Source of the DNA: an uncultured Ruminococcus sp.
Lineage (GTDB): Bacteria; Bacillota; Clostridia; Oscillospirales; Acutalibacteraceae
Direction of reading: 5' to 3'
Length of the DNA: 31,761 nucleotides
Assembly: GCA_958403905.1 (NCBI GenBank)
Contig: CATXZD010000020.1
Location: forward strand, 1 to 31,761
Shown here: one piece after another, positions 23,957 to 31,741 of the stretch
How the letters are laid out: each line of letters starts with the position of its first letter
How positions within the stretch are numbered: the stretch's first letter is position 1
Translations under genes and position numbers: made by a program
Notes under the pieces: model-generated
What the model was told of the DNA's origin: nothing
Database searches by the model: none
What the model saw: the letters and a program-made list of their open reading frames with translations, nothing else

Positions 23957-25399
23957 TTAAACACCATAAACATTTAAAAGTATATTTTTGATTTCGTAAA
24001 GCTTCTTTGACAAATCCACATAATAGGTATGCGGGTTTTCAAACCTCTTGACCTCGTCCCACAACAAATCAATCTGTTCCTTGCAATATTTTGCAATCTC
24101 CTGAATTGACGGCGACTCATAAACACACTCGCCGTTTTTGAAAATCGGTACAAGCAGCTCTTTTGCCGTAAAATTGGTAAGTGTCTTTGTTTTCCACGTT
24201 GCATTGTAATCAAAAATTGTGTGCGGATTTAAGCTGTCAACCACCTCGTCATAAACGCAAAGCTCATCTGCAAGCGCCTTGCCGCTCTCGTTGTCAAAGT
24301 AGCGGTAAACCTTTTTGAAATGCGGATTTGTAATCTTGGCCGTATTCTCGCTGACCTTGATTTTGGGCACAATCTCACCGCCCTCGTTTTCAACGGCAAC
24401 CAGCTTATACACTCCGCCGAACACAGGTGAGCTTGAGGATGTAATCAGCCTTTCTCCCACTCCGAACGTGTCAACCTCTGCACCCTGCATCATAAGGTCA
24501 CGAATCAGGTACTCATCAAGCGCATTTGAGGCGGTTATTTTGCAGTTCATAAGTCCTGCCTCATCCAGCATTTTTCTGGCTTTCTTTGAAAGATAAGAAA
24601 TATCTCCCGAATCAAGCCTTATGGCGCACTCTGTTTTCCCCTGCGGCAAAAGCACCTCTTTGAACACCTTAATCGCATTCGGTACGCCGCTTTTAAGAGT
24701 ATTGTAGGTATCAACAAGAAGCGTAGGATTATCGGGATAAAGCTCACAGAAAGCCTTAAAAGCATCATACTCGCTGTCGAACATCTGAATCCACGAATGA
24801 GCCATAGTTCCGCCTGCAGGAACACCGTATAGTTTGTCTGTCAGCGCACAGGATGTCCCAACACACCCTCCGATATATGCCGCTCTTGCGCCATCAACCG
24901 CACCGCTTGTGCCCTGCGCACGCCTTGAACCAAACTCAATTACAGCTCTGCCCTGCGCCGCACGTACAATTCTGTTAGCCTTTGTCGCAATAAGCGTCTG
25001 ATGGTTTAGTGTGAGCAGTACAAAAGTTTCGATAAGCTGAGCCTCAATCGCAGGAGCTTTCACAGTCATAATCGGCTCATTCGGAAAAACAGGAGTTCCC
25101 TCGGGAACAGCATAAATGTCACCGCTGAATCTGAAATTTCTCAGATACGAAAGGAAGTCCCCGTCAAAAATCCCTTTGCCTTGCAAATACTCAATATCGT
25201 TCTCATCAAAATGAAGATTCTTTATATAGTCAACAACCTGCTCCAGACCTGCGGCGATAGCAAATCCGCCGTTGTCAGGCACCTTGCGAAAAAACACATC
25301 AAAGTATACATTCTGTTTGTAAAATCCGTTTTTGAAATAGCCGTTTGACATTGTAAACTCATAAAAGTCGCACAGCAAAGCCATATTTTTATTTTTCAT
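23957..25399 (-). CDS. pncB: Nicotinate phosphoribosyltransferase
   Basis: A protein of 480 residues, normal for the Gram-positive enzyme. It opens LLCDFYEFTMSNGYF, and keeps VYFDVFFRKVPDNGGFAIAA, FGSRRAQGTSGAVDGARAAY, GVPAGGTMAHSWIQMF with the catalytic-region His, and IRLDSGDISYLSKKARKMLD, the phosphoribosyl-binding part. It joins nicotinate and PRPP, with ATP hydrolysis, to make nicotinate mononucleotide in the cytoplasm (Preiss-Handler NAD salvage). GGAGGTC lies about 8 bases before the start. It is divergent from the nicotinamidase pair, which would supply its substrate. A TTTACA-17-TAAACT pair near 25460-25490 could be its promoter, at low confidence. Confidence 0.95.
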   Translation of the reverse strand: MKNKNMALLCDFYEFTMSNGYFKNGFYKQNVYFDVFFRKVPDNGGFAIAAGLEQVVDYIKNLHFDENDIEYLQGKGIFDGDFLSYLRNFRFSGDIYAVPEGTPVFPNEPIMTVKAPAIEAQLIETFVLLTLNHQTLIATKANRIVRAAQGRAVIEFGSRRAQGTSGAVDGARAAYIGGCVGTSCALTDKLYGVPAGGTMAHSWIQMFDSEYDAFKAFCELYPDNPTLLVDTYNTLKSGVPNAIKVFKEVLLPQGKTECAIRLDSGDISYLSKKARKMLDEAGLMNCKITASNALDEYLIRDLMMQGAEVDTFGVGERLITSSSSPVFGGVYKLVAVENEGGEIVPKIKVSENTAKITNPHFKKVYRYFDNESGKALADELCVYDEVVDSLNPHTIFDYNATWKTKTLTNFTAKELLVPIFKNGECVYESPSIQEIAKYCKEQIDLLWDEVKRFENPHTYYVDLSKKLYEIKNILLNVYGV

Positions 25400-25425
25400 A
25401 CGCTGACCTCCGAAATTTTATTTTA

Positions 25426-25440
25426 TACAGACCGACTGTA
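25426..25440. promoter_or_regulatory. Small palindrome in the pncB leader
   Basis: TACAG and CTGTA flank 5 bases (ACCGA). It lies about 27 bases before the pncB start, a place suited to a repressor operator, but it does not clearly match NiaR or NrtR sites known to me. Confidence 0.3.
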
Positions 25441-25501
25441 CCCGATAAAATACTACTTTTTATAGTTTATCCCTTTTTATAAGTTTTGTAAAGAAAAAAT
25501 A

Positions 25502-25531
25502 TTTACACGAGCGGTGTTTGCGTAGTATAAT
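25502..25531 (+). promoter_or_regulatory. Promoter of the zinc-ribbon/nicotinamidase pair
   Basis: TTTACA (25502-25507), 18 bases, TATAAT (25526-25531), 27 bases before the first start codon. Confidence 0.75.
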
Positions 25532-25558
25532 AATAGAAACTATAAAAGAGGTGTGATT

Positions 25559-25723
25559 ATGAGCAACAGCAAATTAAAATTCTGTCCATTCTGCGAAAGC
25601 CCTATGCTTTTAATTCAGGACGACAAAAACAACGGAGAACCGTATTTTGAATGTTCAACCTGCGGATTGAGATTCAAGGTTGAGGGATTTGATGAAAAAC
25701 CTGTTGAAATAAAGGAAAACTGA
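25559..25723 (+). CDS. Small zinc-ribbon protein (54 residues)
   Basis: A short gene of 54 codons with AGAGGTG about 7 bases upstream. The protein has two CxxC pairs, CPFC (9-12) and CSTC (32-35), 19 residues apart, and reads FCPFCESPMLLIQ, then YFECSTCGLRFKVEGFD, then an acidic tail. This is the pattern of a Lar-like or rubredoxin-like zinc ribbon such as those found in small Firmicute proteins and phage Lar. It ends one base before the nicotinamidase start, so the two are co-translated from one promoter. A nucleic-acid or protein contact role is possible; the sequence does not show a function. Coding is supported by promoter, ribosome site, spacing and the cysteine pattern. Confidence 0.85.
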   Translation: MSNSKLKFCPFCESPMLLIQDDKNNGEPYFECSTCGLRFKVEGFDEKPVEIKEN

Positions 25724-25724
25724 T

Positions 25725-26246
25725 ATGAAAAAATGTCTGATTGTAGTTGATTACCAGAACGATTTTGTCACGGGCTCACTTGGTTTTAAAAAGGCTGAAC
25801 AGCTTGATAACAGAATCGCAGAAAAAATAGAAAAATACCGTAACGAAGGCTGGGAAATTATCTTTACGTTTGACACTCACGAGGAAAATTATCTTAATAC
25901 AAACGAGGGCAAAAATCTGCCTGTTGCGCATTGCATTAAAGGTACAGACGGTCATAAGCTGTACGGCAAAACGGCAAAAATGCTGAAAAAAAGCGACAGG
26001 TGTTTTTTTAAATCAAGCTTTGGCTCAACAGAGCTTTTTGAGCACCTGAAGGCTGAAAAATTCGATATAGTCGAGCTTTGTGGAGTAGTGACAAACATCT
26101 GTGTAATTTCAAATGCTATACTTGCCAAAACCGCACTCCCCGAGACAGAGGTTTCGGTTGACTCTGCCTGCGTTGCATCAAATGATGATAGTTTAAACAA
26201 ATCTGCCCTTGACGTAATGCAGAGCCTGCAAATCAATGTTTTTTAA
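25725..26246 (+). CDS. pncA: Nicotinamidase (isochorismatase fold)
   Basis: A protein of 173 residues. The catalytic triad is visible: D9 in VVDYQNDF, K96 in CFFKSSFGST and C126 in GVVTNICV, where VVT forms the cis-peptide loop. Metal-site residues D50 and H52 (FDTHEENY) are kept. It cleaves nicotinamide to nicotinate and ammonia, feeding the nicotinate phosphoribosyltransferase encoded divergently next door. AAAGGA lies 9 bases before the start inside the zinc-ribbon gene. It is slightly shorter than Escherichia coli PncA, like other Gram-positive forms. Family membership is certain; the substrate call rests on the motifs and the pncB neighbour. Confidence 0.9.
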   Translation: MKKCLIVVDYQNDFVTGSLGFKKAEQLDNRIAEKIEKYRNEGWEIIFTFDTHEENYLNTNEGKNLPVAHCIKGTDGHKLYGKTAKMLKKSDRCFFKSSFGSTELFEHLKAEKFDIVELCGVVTNICVISNAILAKTALPETEVSVDSACVASNDDSLNKSALDVMQSLQINVF

Positions 26247-26264
26247 CAATTTTTATTTCAGCTA

Positions 26265-26293
26265 TTGACAAATTATCGCTTTAATGGTAGAAT
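26265..26293 (+). promoter_or_regulatory. Promoter of tRNA-Trp
   Basis: TTGACA (26265-26270), 17 bases, TAGAAT (26288-26293) with an upstream TGG that extends the -10. It lies about 66 bases before the tRNA. Confidence 0.8.
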
Positions 26294-26358
26294 AATTCTT
26301 GCGTTGAATTTTGCGTAGCAAATTACATTTCAAACAAAATTTCAACAAGTGAATATAC

Positions 26359-26434
26359 AGGGGTATAGCTCAGTTGGTAGAGCAGCGGTCTCCAAAACCG
26401 CGTGCCGAGGGTTCAAGTCCTTCTGCCCCTGCCA
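26359..26434 (+). tRNA. tRNA-Trp (anticodon CCA)
   Basis: 76 bases with encoded 3' CCA. Acceptor stem AGGGGTA pairs with TGCCCCT (one G-U), discriminator G. The anticodon stem GCGGT/ACCGC closes the loop CTCCAAA, giving anticodon CCA. The T arm GAGGG-TTCAAGT-CCTTC is normal. It is transcribed alone from its own promoter and followed by a strong terminator. Accessory DNA begins soon after its 3' end. Confidence 0.97.
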
Positions 26435-26438
26435 AAAT

Positions 26439-26474
26439 ATCCTTGAAATCTCGTGGTTTCAGGGATTATTTTTT
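26439..26474 (+). terminator. Terminator of tRNA-Trp
   Basis: 10-bp stem ATCCTTGAAA/TTTCAGGGAT (one U-G pair) with an 8-base loop followed by TATTTTTTAT, 4 bases after the tRNA. Confidence 0.92.
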
Positions 26475-26629
26475 ATATTCAATGTAGCAAAATGTACAAA
26501 ATTTACGGTAACAGTCAAGATTTATAATTTAAAAATTTCAACTGTTTCTAATAATTCTGTTGTTTCCGTCTGTTACATCATCAAAATAGCATCAATTATT
26601 AACCGATATTGGCAAGGAGGTTTAAGTTT

Positions 26630-27670
26630 ATGCAAGCAATTAAATGTGAATTATGTGGTAGTAATCAGCTTATCAAAAATGATGGTTACTATCAATGCAA
26701 ACATTGTGGCACAAAATACACTCTTGAAGAGGCAAAAAAATTGATAGTTTCAGGTACTGTTGAGGTTGTAACGGGAAACGCTGAAAAAGAGAGATTAATT
26801 AAAAACGCAGAAATGCATATGAAATTAGGAAACATAACATCTGCGAAAGAAGTTTGGCTCAAAATTACCACTGATTTTCCAAATGATTATCATGGTTGGG
26901 TAGGATTGGCTAAAATAAATCAATTAAATATTTATTCTACCTTTAGAAAATTAGAAGAAAATTTATCTGATCCTTATAATTCAAAAGATATTTCTATATT
27001 GTCAGAACTGCAATTAATAAGTAAAAATAAAGGTATTATCAATGATATTTCAATTGAACACGCGAATGAAATTAATTCAATAGAAAATAGTATCATAAAT
27101 CAATATAATAGCATCAGAGGTTTACCTCTAGTTAATGCAATTTCAAGTGAAATTATTTGTAATTATAAGAAAATGCAAAATTTCTCTAATACAATGCGCT
27201 TATGGGCTGATAATTTAACAACTGAATTTATTAATGCTGTCTTTAGTGGTAAATCATCGTTTCAAATGTTATTTCAACTTAGGGGCGATAAAGAGAAACT
27301 ATTATCTCCAAAAAGCTACGATGATGGCAATCAAAATTTCAATAAATTGTTCCTTATAGGAAAACAATGTGCTCAATTCTTAAACAGTCATAAGTATATA
27401 TTAGAAGATATTCTTTTGGAAGATATATCTATTTTTAATTATGAAAAAGAGGTTTTATTCGCATTTGGTAATACATTGTCAATAATTACTGATAGAGAAT
27501 ACGGTATTGTTACCACCGAATACAAAACAATGCTAATAAAAAACATTGAAACTTTACAAAAAATAGCTGAACAAAAAAATCCGAATAAGTACTGTCATAA
27601 ATGTGGTGCCAAACTTCAGGGAATATTTAATAAAGTCTGCTCAAATTGTGGCAAGCCTAAGGATTATTAA
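26630..27670 (+). CDS. Protein with zinc ribbons at both ends and a TPR-like middle, unknown function
   Basis: A protein of 346 residues; start at 26630 chosen for AAGGAGG about 9 bases upstream rather than a TTG at 26609. The N-terminal zinc ribbon has CELC (6-9) and CKHC (23-26) and continues GTKYTLEEAKKLIVSG. Residues about 60-105 look like a TPR-type helix pair (AEMHMKLGNITSAKEVWLKI). A helical middle without known motifs follows. A second zinc ribbon closes the protein: CHKC (322-325) and CSNC (337-340). No signal or membrane segment, so it should be cytoplasmic. Codon use is much more AT-rich than in the genes left of the tRNA. It precedes a four-helix membrane protein by 65 bases. I do not recognise a function; transferred cargo is the best description. 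Confidence 0.8.
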   Translation: MQAIKCELCGSNQLIKNDGYYQCKHCGTKYTLEEAKKLIVSGTVEVVTGNAEKERLIKNAEMHMKLGNITSAKEVWLKITTDFPNDYHGWVGLAKINQLNIYSTFRKLEENLSDPYNSKDISILSELQLISKNKGIINDISIEHANEINSIENSIINQYNSIRGLPLVNAISSEIICNYKKMQNFSNTMRLWADNLTTEFINAVFSGKSSFQMLFQLRGDKEKLLSPKSYDDGNQNFNKLFLIGKQCAQFLNSHKYILEDILLEDISIFNYEKEVLFAFGNTLSIITDREYGIVTTEYKTMLIKNIETLQKIAEQKNPNKYCHKCGAKLQGIFNKVCSNCGKPKDY

Positions 27671-27735
27671 TAGTAATGACTCATTTATTTTCAGCAATAA
27701 TTCTTGAAGTTAAAAATTTAAAAAGGTAAATTATC

Positions 27736-28440
27736 ATGTTAGATGAAGCATATAAAATATTCCTTGATATTTTCGGAAAAATAAAAAAATCTAAAACTAA
27801 GCCTAAAAAGTTTTTTAAAACACTAGTTTTTATTATACTGTTAGTGATAGTTGTAAGCGTAATATTCCAAAATATGGTATTATCAGAAATGAGGACACAA
27901 AGTGAAATAATAAAGGATATTTCACTGACAGACACCAATAATTTGGATTATGAAATGCAAATTAAATACAACGAACTTGTTGAAACAGTGAAAGATAATG
28001 GGTTACCATATACTTCTATAAAGAATTATATTAATTCATTCCTTTTTGGGGTATCAGATATATGGGAAAATAATGCGGCTAAAAATATATCTTTTATAGG
28101 CTTTGGATTTAAATATGATGTTTTTATTACCGTATTAACGCGCCAATTGATTCCATTTATTATATATAGTGTTATTGTAATTATAGTTTGTATTTTAGCT
28201 AATATAGATAACTATAAAGAACGCAAATTTATCAAAGGAATAATATATGCGATTTTGGGGTTTATTATAACAGAATTTGTTTTATTTCTGTTACTTTCGT
28301 TTGTTTGTTTTATTATATCTATTTTAACTTTTTTAATGATAGTCTCCTCAGAAATAACAATATGGATTTCAACATCTATTGTCTGGATTTTCCAAGTAGT
28401 CTTAATAATCATAGGCTTTAAAAGAACAGTAATGGCTTGA
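27736..28440 (+). CDS. Membrane protein with about four helices, unknown function
   Basis: A protein of 234 residues with AAAGGT about 8 bases before the start. A basic cytoplasmic start (KKSKTKPKKFFK) leads into a helix at about 27-47. An outer loop of about 75 residues follows, then helices at about 135-158, 168-200 and 205-230. It matches no family I know. Very AT-rich codon use (many ATA, AAT, TTA) sets it, like its upstream partner, apart from the core genome. The gene ends 8 bases before the convergent integrase gene. The pair may form one unit, soluble zinc protein plus membrane protein. Defence, signalling or a structural role are all open. Confidence 0.75.
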   Translation: MLDEAYKIFLDIFGKIKKSKTKPKKFFKTLVFIILLVIVVSVIFQNMVLSEMRTQSEIIKDISLTDTNNLDYEMQIKYNELVETVKDNGLPYTSIKNYINSFLFGVSDIWENNAAKNISFIGFGFKYDVFITVLTRQLIPFIIYSVIVIIVCILANIDNYKERKFIKGIIYAILGFIITEFVLFLLLSFVCFIISILTFLMIVSSEITIWISTSIVWIFQVVLIIIGFKRTVMA

Positions 28441-28448
28441 AATATTAT

Positions 28449-29666
28449 CTATAACTCAAACCCATTCGTAATTCCATTTAGCTTTGTTAAATCTCTTTTC
28501 ACATAATACATCTCTGTGATTTCGGAGGTTGTGTGGCCGAGCAAATCAGCAACCTGTCGTGGAGTTAAAGATTTGATTGAACCGTCAGGTTGCTTTATAC
28601 CATTTACAAGGTTTGTGGCGAAGGTATGGCGGAGCGAGTGTAAGCCTTTGGTTTCAATGCCTGCGGCTTTTAGAATTCTGTAATAGCGTTTCCTAAAATT
28701 TACCGGTCGAGTGAAGTTGCTGTTTTCATCGGGTATCAGCGGTGAATCCTCTCCGAAGTAAAATTCTTTTCTAAGGTCGAGTATCATTTCTATTGCAGTA
28801 TCGTTCAGCGGAACATCTCGCTTGCTTGTGGCGCTTTTGAGCTTGCCGACTTTGACCTCTCGTCCTTTTTCTGCTGTTACTCCGTCACGCTTTGATATTT
28901 CCTTTACACCCCTGTTCAGGTGCATAACCCTGTTTTCAAGGTCAATGTCGCTGTTGAGCAGTCCGAGTACCTCGCCTGTTCTCAAGCCGGTATTCAGCAT
29001 AAGAATATATGCGGCGGCTTGCTGATATTTTCTTTTGCCGTTTGAGAATGCACTGAACGCTTCATCTTTAAATTTCTTAATCTCTTCTGGCGTGAACACC
29101 GTTATGGTTTCGCTCGTCGGAAGATTTTCTTTGTCCTGCGCCGCCAGAAAGTTGCTCTTCTTAATCATCGGAGCACTTATCATAGGATTTCTGTCAATAT
29201 ATTCTTGCTGTGTCAGATACCTAAAATATTCGTTTAGAACATTATGAACTTTCTTAACCGTAGTGTATGCATAACCCTCATTCATTTTATCATTCAGTAA
29301 CTTTTTGATATCCGCTGACTTAATATCTCCGACTACCTTATCGCCGAGGTACGGATAGATTTGATTTTTCGCCGTACATTCATACCGGTCATATGTAGTG
29401 CGCTCAACGGAAGGGAACTTGAATACCTCAAGCCAGTTCTACATACTATCCCTAAGCCTTTTCATTGTTTCTTGCGACTCAATTATTGAGTTGTTGAACG
29501 CCGCAATATATTCAGTCATTTTCTTATTGACTTCGGCTTTTGTCGTACCTGAAAAGCTCTTTCTTTTACGCTCGCCGCTTTCATCCATATACCAAACAAC
29601 ACCGCCCCAACGATTATCTGTCCTTTTAAAAGCGTTGCCGTTTGTAAGTAATTTTCTTGTTGACAT
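28449..29666 (-). pseudogene. Tyrosine recombinase (Tn916-type integrase) interrupted by an in-frame TAG
   Basis: One frame of 405 codons encodes a full integrase apart from a TAG at 29439-29441 (codon 76). Reading through gives ...LRDSM-stop-NWLEVFKFPSVE and then normal protein to the end. Before the stop is an arm-binding domain (NRWGGVVWYMDESGERKRKS). After it come the core-binding and catalytic domains with R229 (NTGLRTGEV), H343 and R346 (HSLRH), H378 (LLGHTT) and Y387 (EITEMYY). AAGGAG lies about 9 bases before ATG 29666. A CAG to TAG change is the simplest cause. An internal ATG at 29285 could start only a truncated catalytic part. Elsewhere here TAG ends spoVAE, so general recoding is unlikely. 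It should be inactive unless suppressed. Confidence 0.88.
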
Positions 29667-29792
29667 AGATATCAGCTCCTTTTCAAGTACAACAACATAC
29701 CATAAATCTATCTGAATATCCAGACTCAATTTTAAACTCTCAAAAATCGTCCGTGCCGGTTTTATTCATCTTTTTCGATTACTTTCTTGCTG

Positions 29793-29811
29793 ATTGCAAC
29801 AAAATTGCAAC
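29793..29811. repeat. Direct repeat ATTGCAAC between integrase and relaxase
   Basis: Two copies of ATTGCAAC (29793-29800 and 29804-29811) three bases apart, in the 173-base gap upstream of the integrase. It could be an arm-type or regulator site; no proof. Confidence 0.35.
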
Positions 29812-29839
29812 ACGGGCGACACACGGCTCAACAGGAGGT

Positions 29840-31198
29840 TTACATTGACATTGTAAATTCCTGCTCCTCGTCATTTTCGATTTCATTCTGATTAACCGTT
29901 CTGTCGGTTTTAAGTCCGTGGGCAAGCTTTTTCTCCTCAAGCTTGGAGTTTAATTTGCTGTCAACCTGACCGAATAATTTAGCTCGTTTACGCTTGCAAC
30001 TGTTTGCAATCAATTTTGCAAGAGCAAGGAGTATTCCTGAAACAGATTGTTCAACACTTGATTTATCAATTTCCTTTGTCGGAGTTGCTTTAGATAATAA
30101 ACTAGTCGACTTCAAAATATAGTTTTTGATACTTCTGAATTCTTTATTATCTTCAAGTGGTATATCGGGCTTTTCTTTATCGTAGTACAGCGACAACTTT
30201 TCTCGGTTGATTTCATTCCACTTTGAATAGAGCTTTGCAAGATTTTTATCCTTTGCAAGTTCCGCCACAATATTGTTGACGGTTTCTTTGATTGATTTAG
30301 GAAGATAGCCGTACATCAACCTGCCGTTGTAACTTTTGAGCTGTTCAGCAAGTTTTCTAAACAGCTCAACCATTTTATCAGAAACATAAACATCCGAATC
30401 AATATTTGAAATTAATTCATCAATTACATTCTTTGCTTCATTTTTCAGCTCGTCACGGATTTCCGTCTGCATTTCAAACAGCTTATACTGTTCATTTCTG
30501 AATATATCATTACCGAACGCACTTCGCATACTTTCTATGCCTTTGTTGGTCAGATAACCTTGTCCTGACTTTGAGTAAACCATTAGGTGTATATGGGGAT
30601 GATGTGTTGTGTTATGAAATGCTCCGTACCACTGCAAGTCACTTGGTGCTATTTTATGAGCCTTGGCAATTTCTAAAACATTTCTTCTCACAAGACTTTT
30701 CCAAGCATTTGCGTTGTTGTAACCGAGTCTTTCAGCATCCTCTCTTTTAAGGCTAACCACATGAGTCCAAACAATTCCGTTGTGACTTGAAACTTCGTCA
30801 GCAACATCATCAAGATTTATCTTGTCATCAGTTTGAGAAAACAATCCGTGTTTACCTATTTTCTCAACACTGGGTCTTTCGGCATAGTAATTAACAAGTT
30901 TTTTAACACCGTCTATCCTGTCTGCGTTGCGTTCTAAAAATTCGTTGAGGAATTCTGTTGCGTTAGCCTTAGTTTTGTTTTCAAGATAAGACTTCATTTC
31001 AGGATAAACCCAAACTTCGGGAACAGTTTTAAGTGCAGTACAGATTAAATTATTTTGCTTTTTAGTCGCAGGAGTGTTATCAATACCGTTTGGCAGTTTT
31101 TCAACACCCTCACGAGTACCCATATATTTTATTAGTTTGCCTGCATTTGAAGATGCAGGATTTTTTATATATCGGCTTGTAAAAATAATCTTCGGCAT
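29840..31198 (-). CDS. MobP-type (MobP3-like) relaxase
   Basis: A protein of 452 residues. It opens MPKIIFTSRYIKNPA, typical of MobP3-like relaxases of Firmicute elements. The metal-binding histidine cluster is in FHNTTHHPHIHLMVYSKSG (H195, H199, H200, H202, H204), with WTHVVSLKREDAERLGY before it. The C-terminal half (about 240-452) is helical and charged. The enzyme nicks the transfer origin and stays bound to the DNA 5' end during mobilisation; the nicking tyrosine is not certain from sequence, though Y10 and nearby tyrosines are candidates. CGAGGTT lies about 7 bases before the start, 3 bases after the accessory gene. The frame is intact, unlike the integrase next to it. Confidence 0.9.
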   Translation of the reverse strand: MPKIIFTSRYIKNPASSNAGKLIKYMGTREGVEKLPNGIDNTPATKKQNNLICTALKTVPEVWVYPEMKSYLENKTKANATEFLNEFLERNADRIDGVKKLVNYYAERPSVEKIGKHGLFSQTDDKINLDDVADEVSSHNGIVWTHVVSLKREDAERLGYNNANAWKSLVRRNVLEIAKAHKIAPSDLQWYGAFHNTTHHPHIHLMVYSKSGQGYLTNKGIESMRSAFGNDIFRNEQYKLFEMQTEIRDELKNEAKNVIDELISNIDSDVYVSDKMVELFRKLAEQLKSYNGRLMYGYLPKSIKETVNNIVAELAKDKNLAKLYSKWNEINREKLSLYYDKEKPDIPLEDNKEFRSIKNYILKSTSLLSKATPTKEIDKSSVEQSVSGILLALAKLIANSCKRKRAKLFGQVDSKLNSKLEEKKLAHGLKTDRTVNQNEIENDEEQEFTMSM

Positions 31199-31201
31199 AG
31201 A

Positions 31202-31603
31202 TTAACCTCGTTGGAATTTGTATGCATCTTCAAAGGTGATGATACCGTTATTCCTTGCAACTTCTTCTGCACAGAGATTATTGAGTGCTGACAACGAATG
31301 ATTATCAATCTGATTTGTAGCTGCAACGACATTACTCAGCTTCGCTTGTTCAACAGCCACCTTGAACAGCATTTCAGAAACATTTTTCTCTACACTTTCA
31401 ACTTCACTTTTAATAGTCTGAGCAAGGATAGGTGAGAGGTAATCAATGCATTTTTGCTGATGCAGATAACCAATATAGAACTGAACAGCCTGACAGACAA
31501 AATCACTTTTTGAAGTCGCATTTGCATCATCAAGCATTTCTGTTATTTCTTCAACCATTGAAGGTTTCATCCAGTAGGCATATTTCTTTTTATTTTCGCT
31601 CAT
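31202..31603 (-). CDS. Relaxosome accessory protein, ribbon-helix-helix-like
   Basis: A protein of 133 residues from ATG at 31603, with GAGGTG about 10 bases upstream; a TTG at 31621 is less likely. Residues about 6-50 (YAYWMKPSMVEEITEMLDDA, then SDFVCQAVQFYIGYL) fit a ribbon-helix-helix DNA-binding fold, and the rest is helical with a possible coiled coil. Genes like this precede MobP relaxases and help recognise the transfer origin. It ends 3 bases before the relaxase start and shares its promoter. The call rests on the position and the N-terminal pattern. Confidence 0.8.
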   Translation of the reverse strand: MSENKKKYAYWMKPSMVEEITEMLDDANATSKSDFVCQAVQFYIGYLHQQKCIDYLSPILAQTIKSEVESVEKNVSEMLFKVAVEQAKLSNVVAATNQIDNHSLSALNNLCAEEVARNNGIITFEDAYKFQRG

Positions 31604-31655
31604 TTTTGATAGACACCTCAAAATATTATTTTTGACATCTTTGAAAATCCCAAAA

Positions 31656-31692
31656 CAGTCGGCTCTGCCGTCTGATGTGACTCCGTGCGGAG
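31656..31692. other. Candidate transfer origin: two hairpins upstream of the mobilisation genes
   Basis: Two inverted repeats lie next to each other: CAGTCGGC/GCCGTCTG (31656-31674, one mismatch) and CTCCG/CGGAG (31681-31692). Transfer origins of MobP elements commonly lie just upstream of the relaxase operon and hold such hairpins. The nick site itself cannot be recognised. Confidence 0.4.
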
Positions 31693-31712
31693 ACGCCCCA
31701 CTTTAACCTGCT

Positions 31713-31741
31713 ATAATATAGACCGTAGATATTTAGTGCAA
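31713..31741 (-). promoter_or_regulatory. Probable promoter of the mobilisation operon
   Basis: On the minus strand TTGCAC (31736-31741), 17 bases, TATTAT (31713-31718), about 110 bases before the accessory gene start. The candidate transfer origin lies between promoter and gene. Confidence 0.55.

Noticed and set aside
29439..29666. The 75-codon piece before the TAG as a separate small protein (such as an excisionase)
   Set aside because: The frame continues directly as the core-binding domain of the integrase; excisionases do not have this arm-binding sequence.
28449..29666. General reassignment of TAG to an amino acid
   Set aside because: TAG ends spoVAE at the expected length in this same window, so TAG is a normal stop in this genome.
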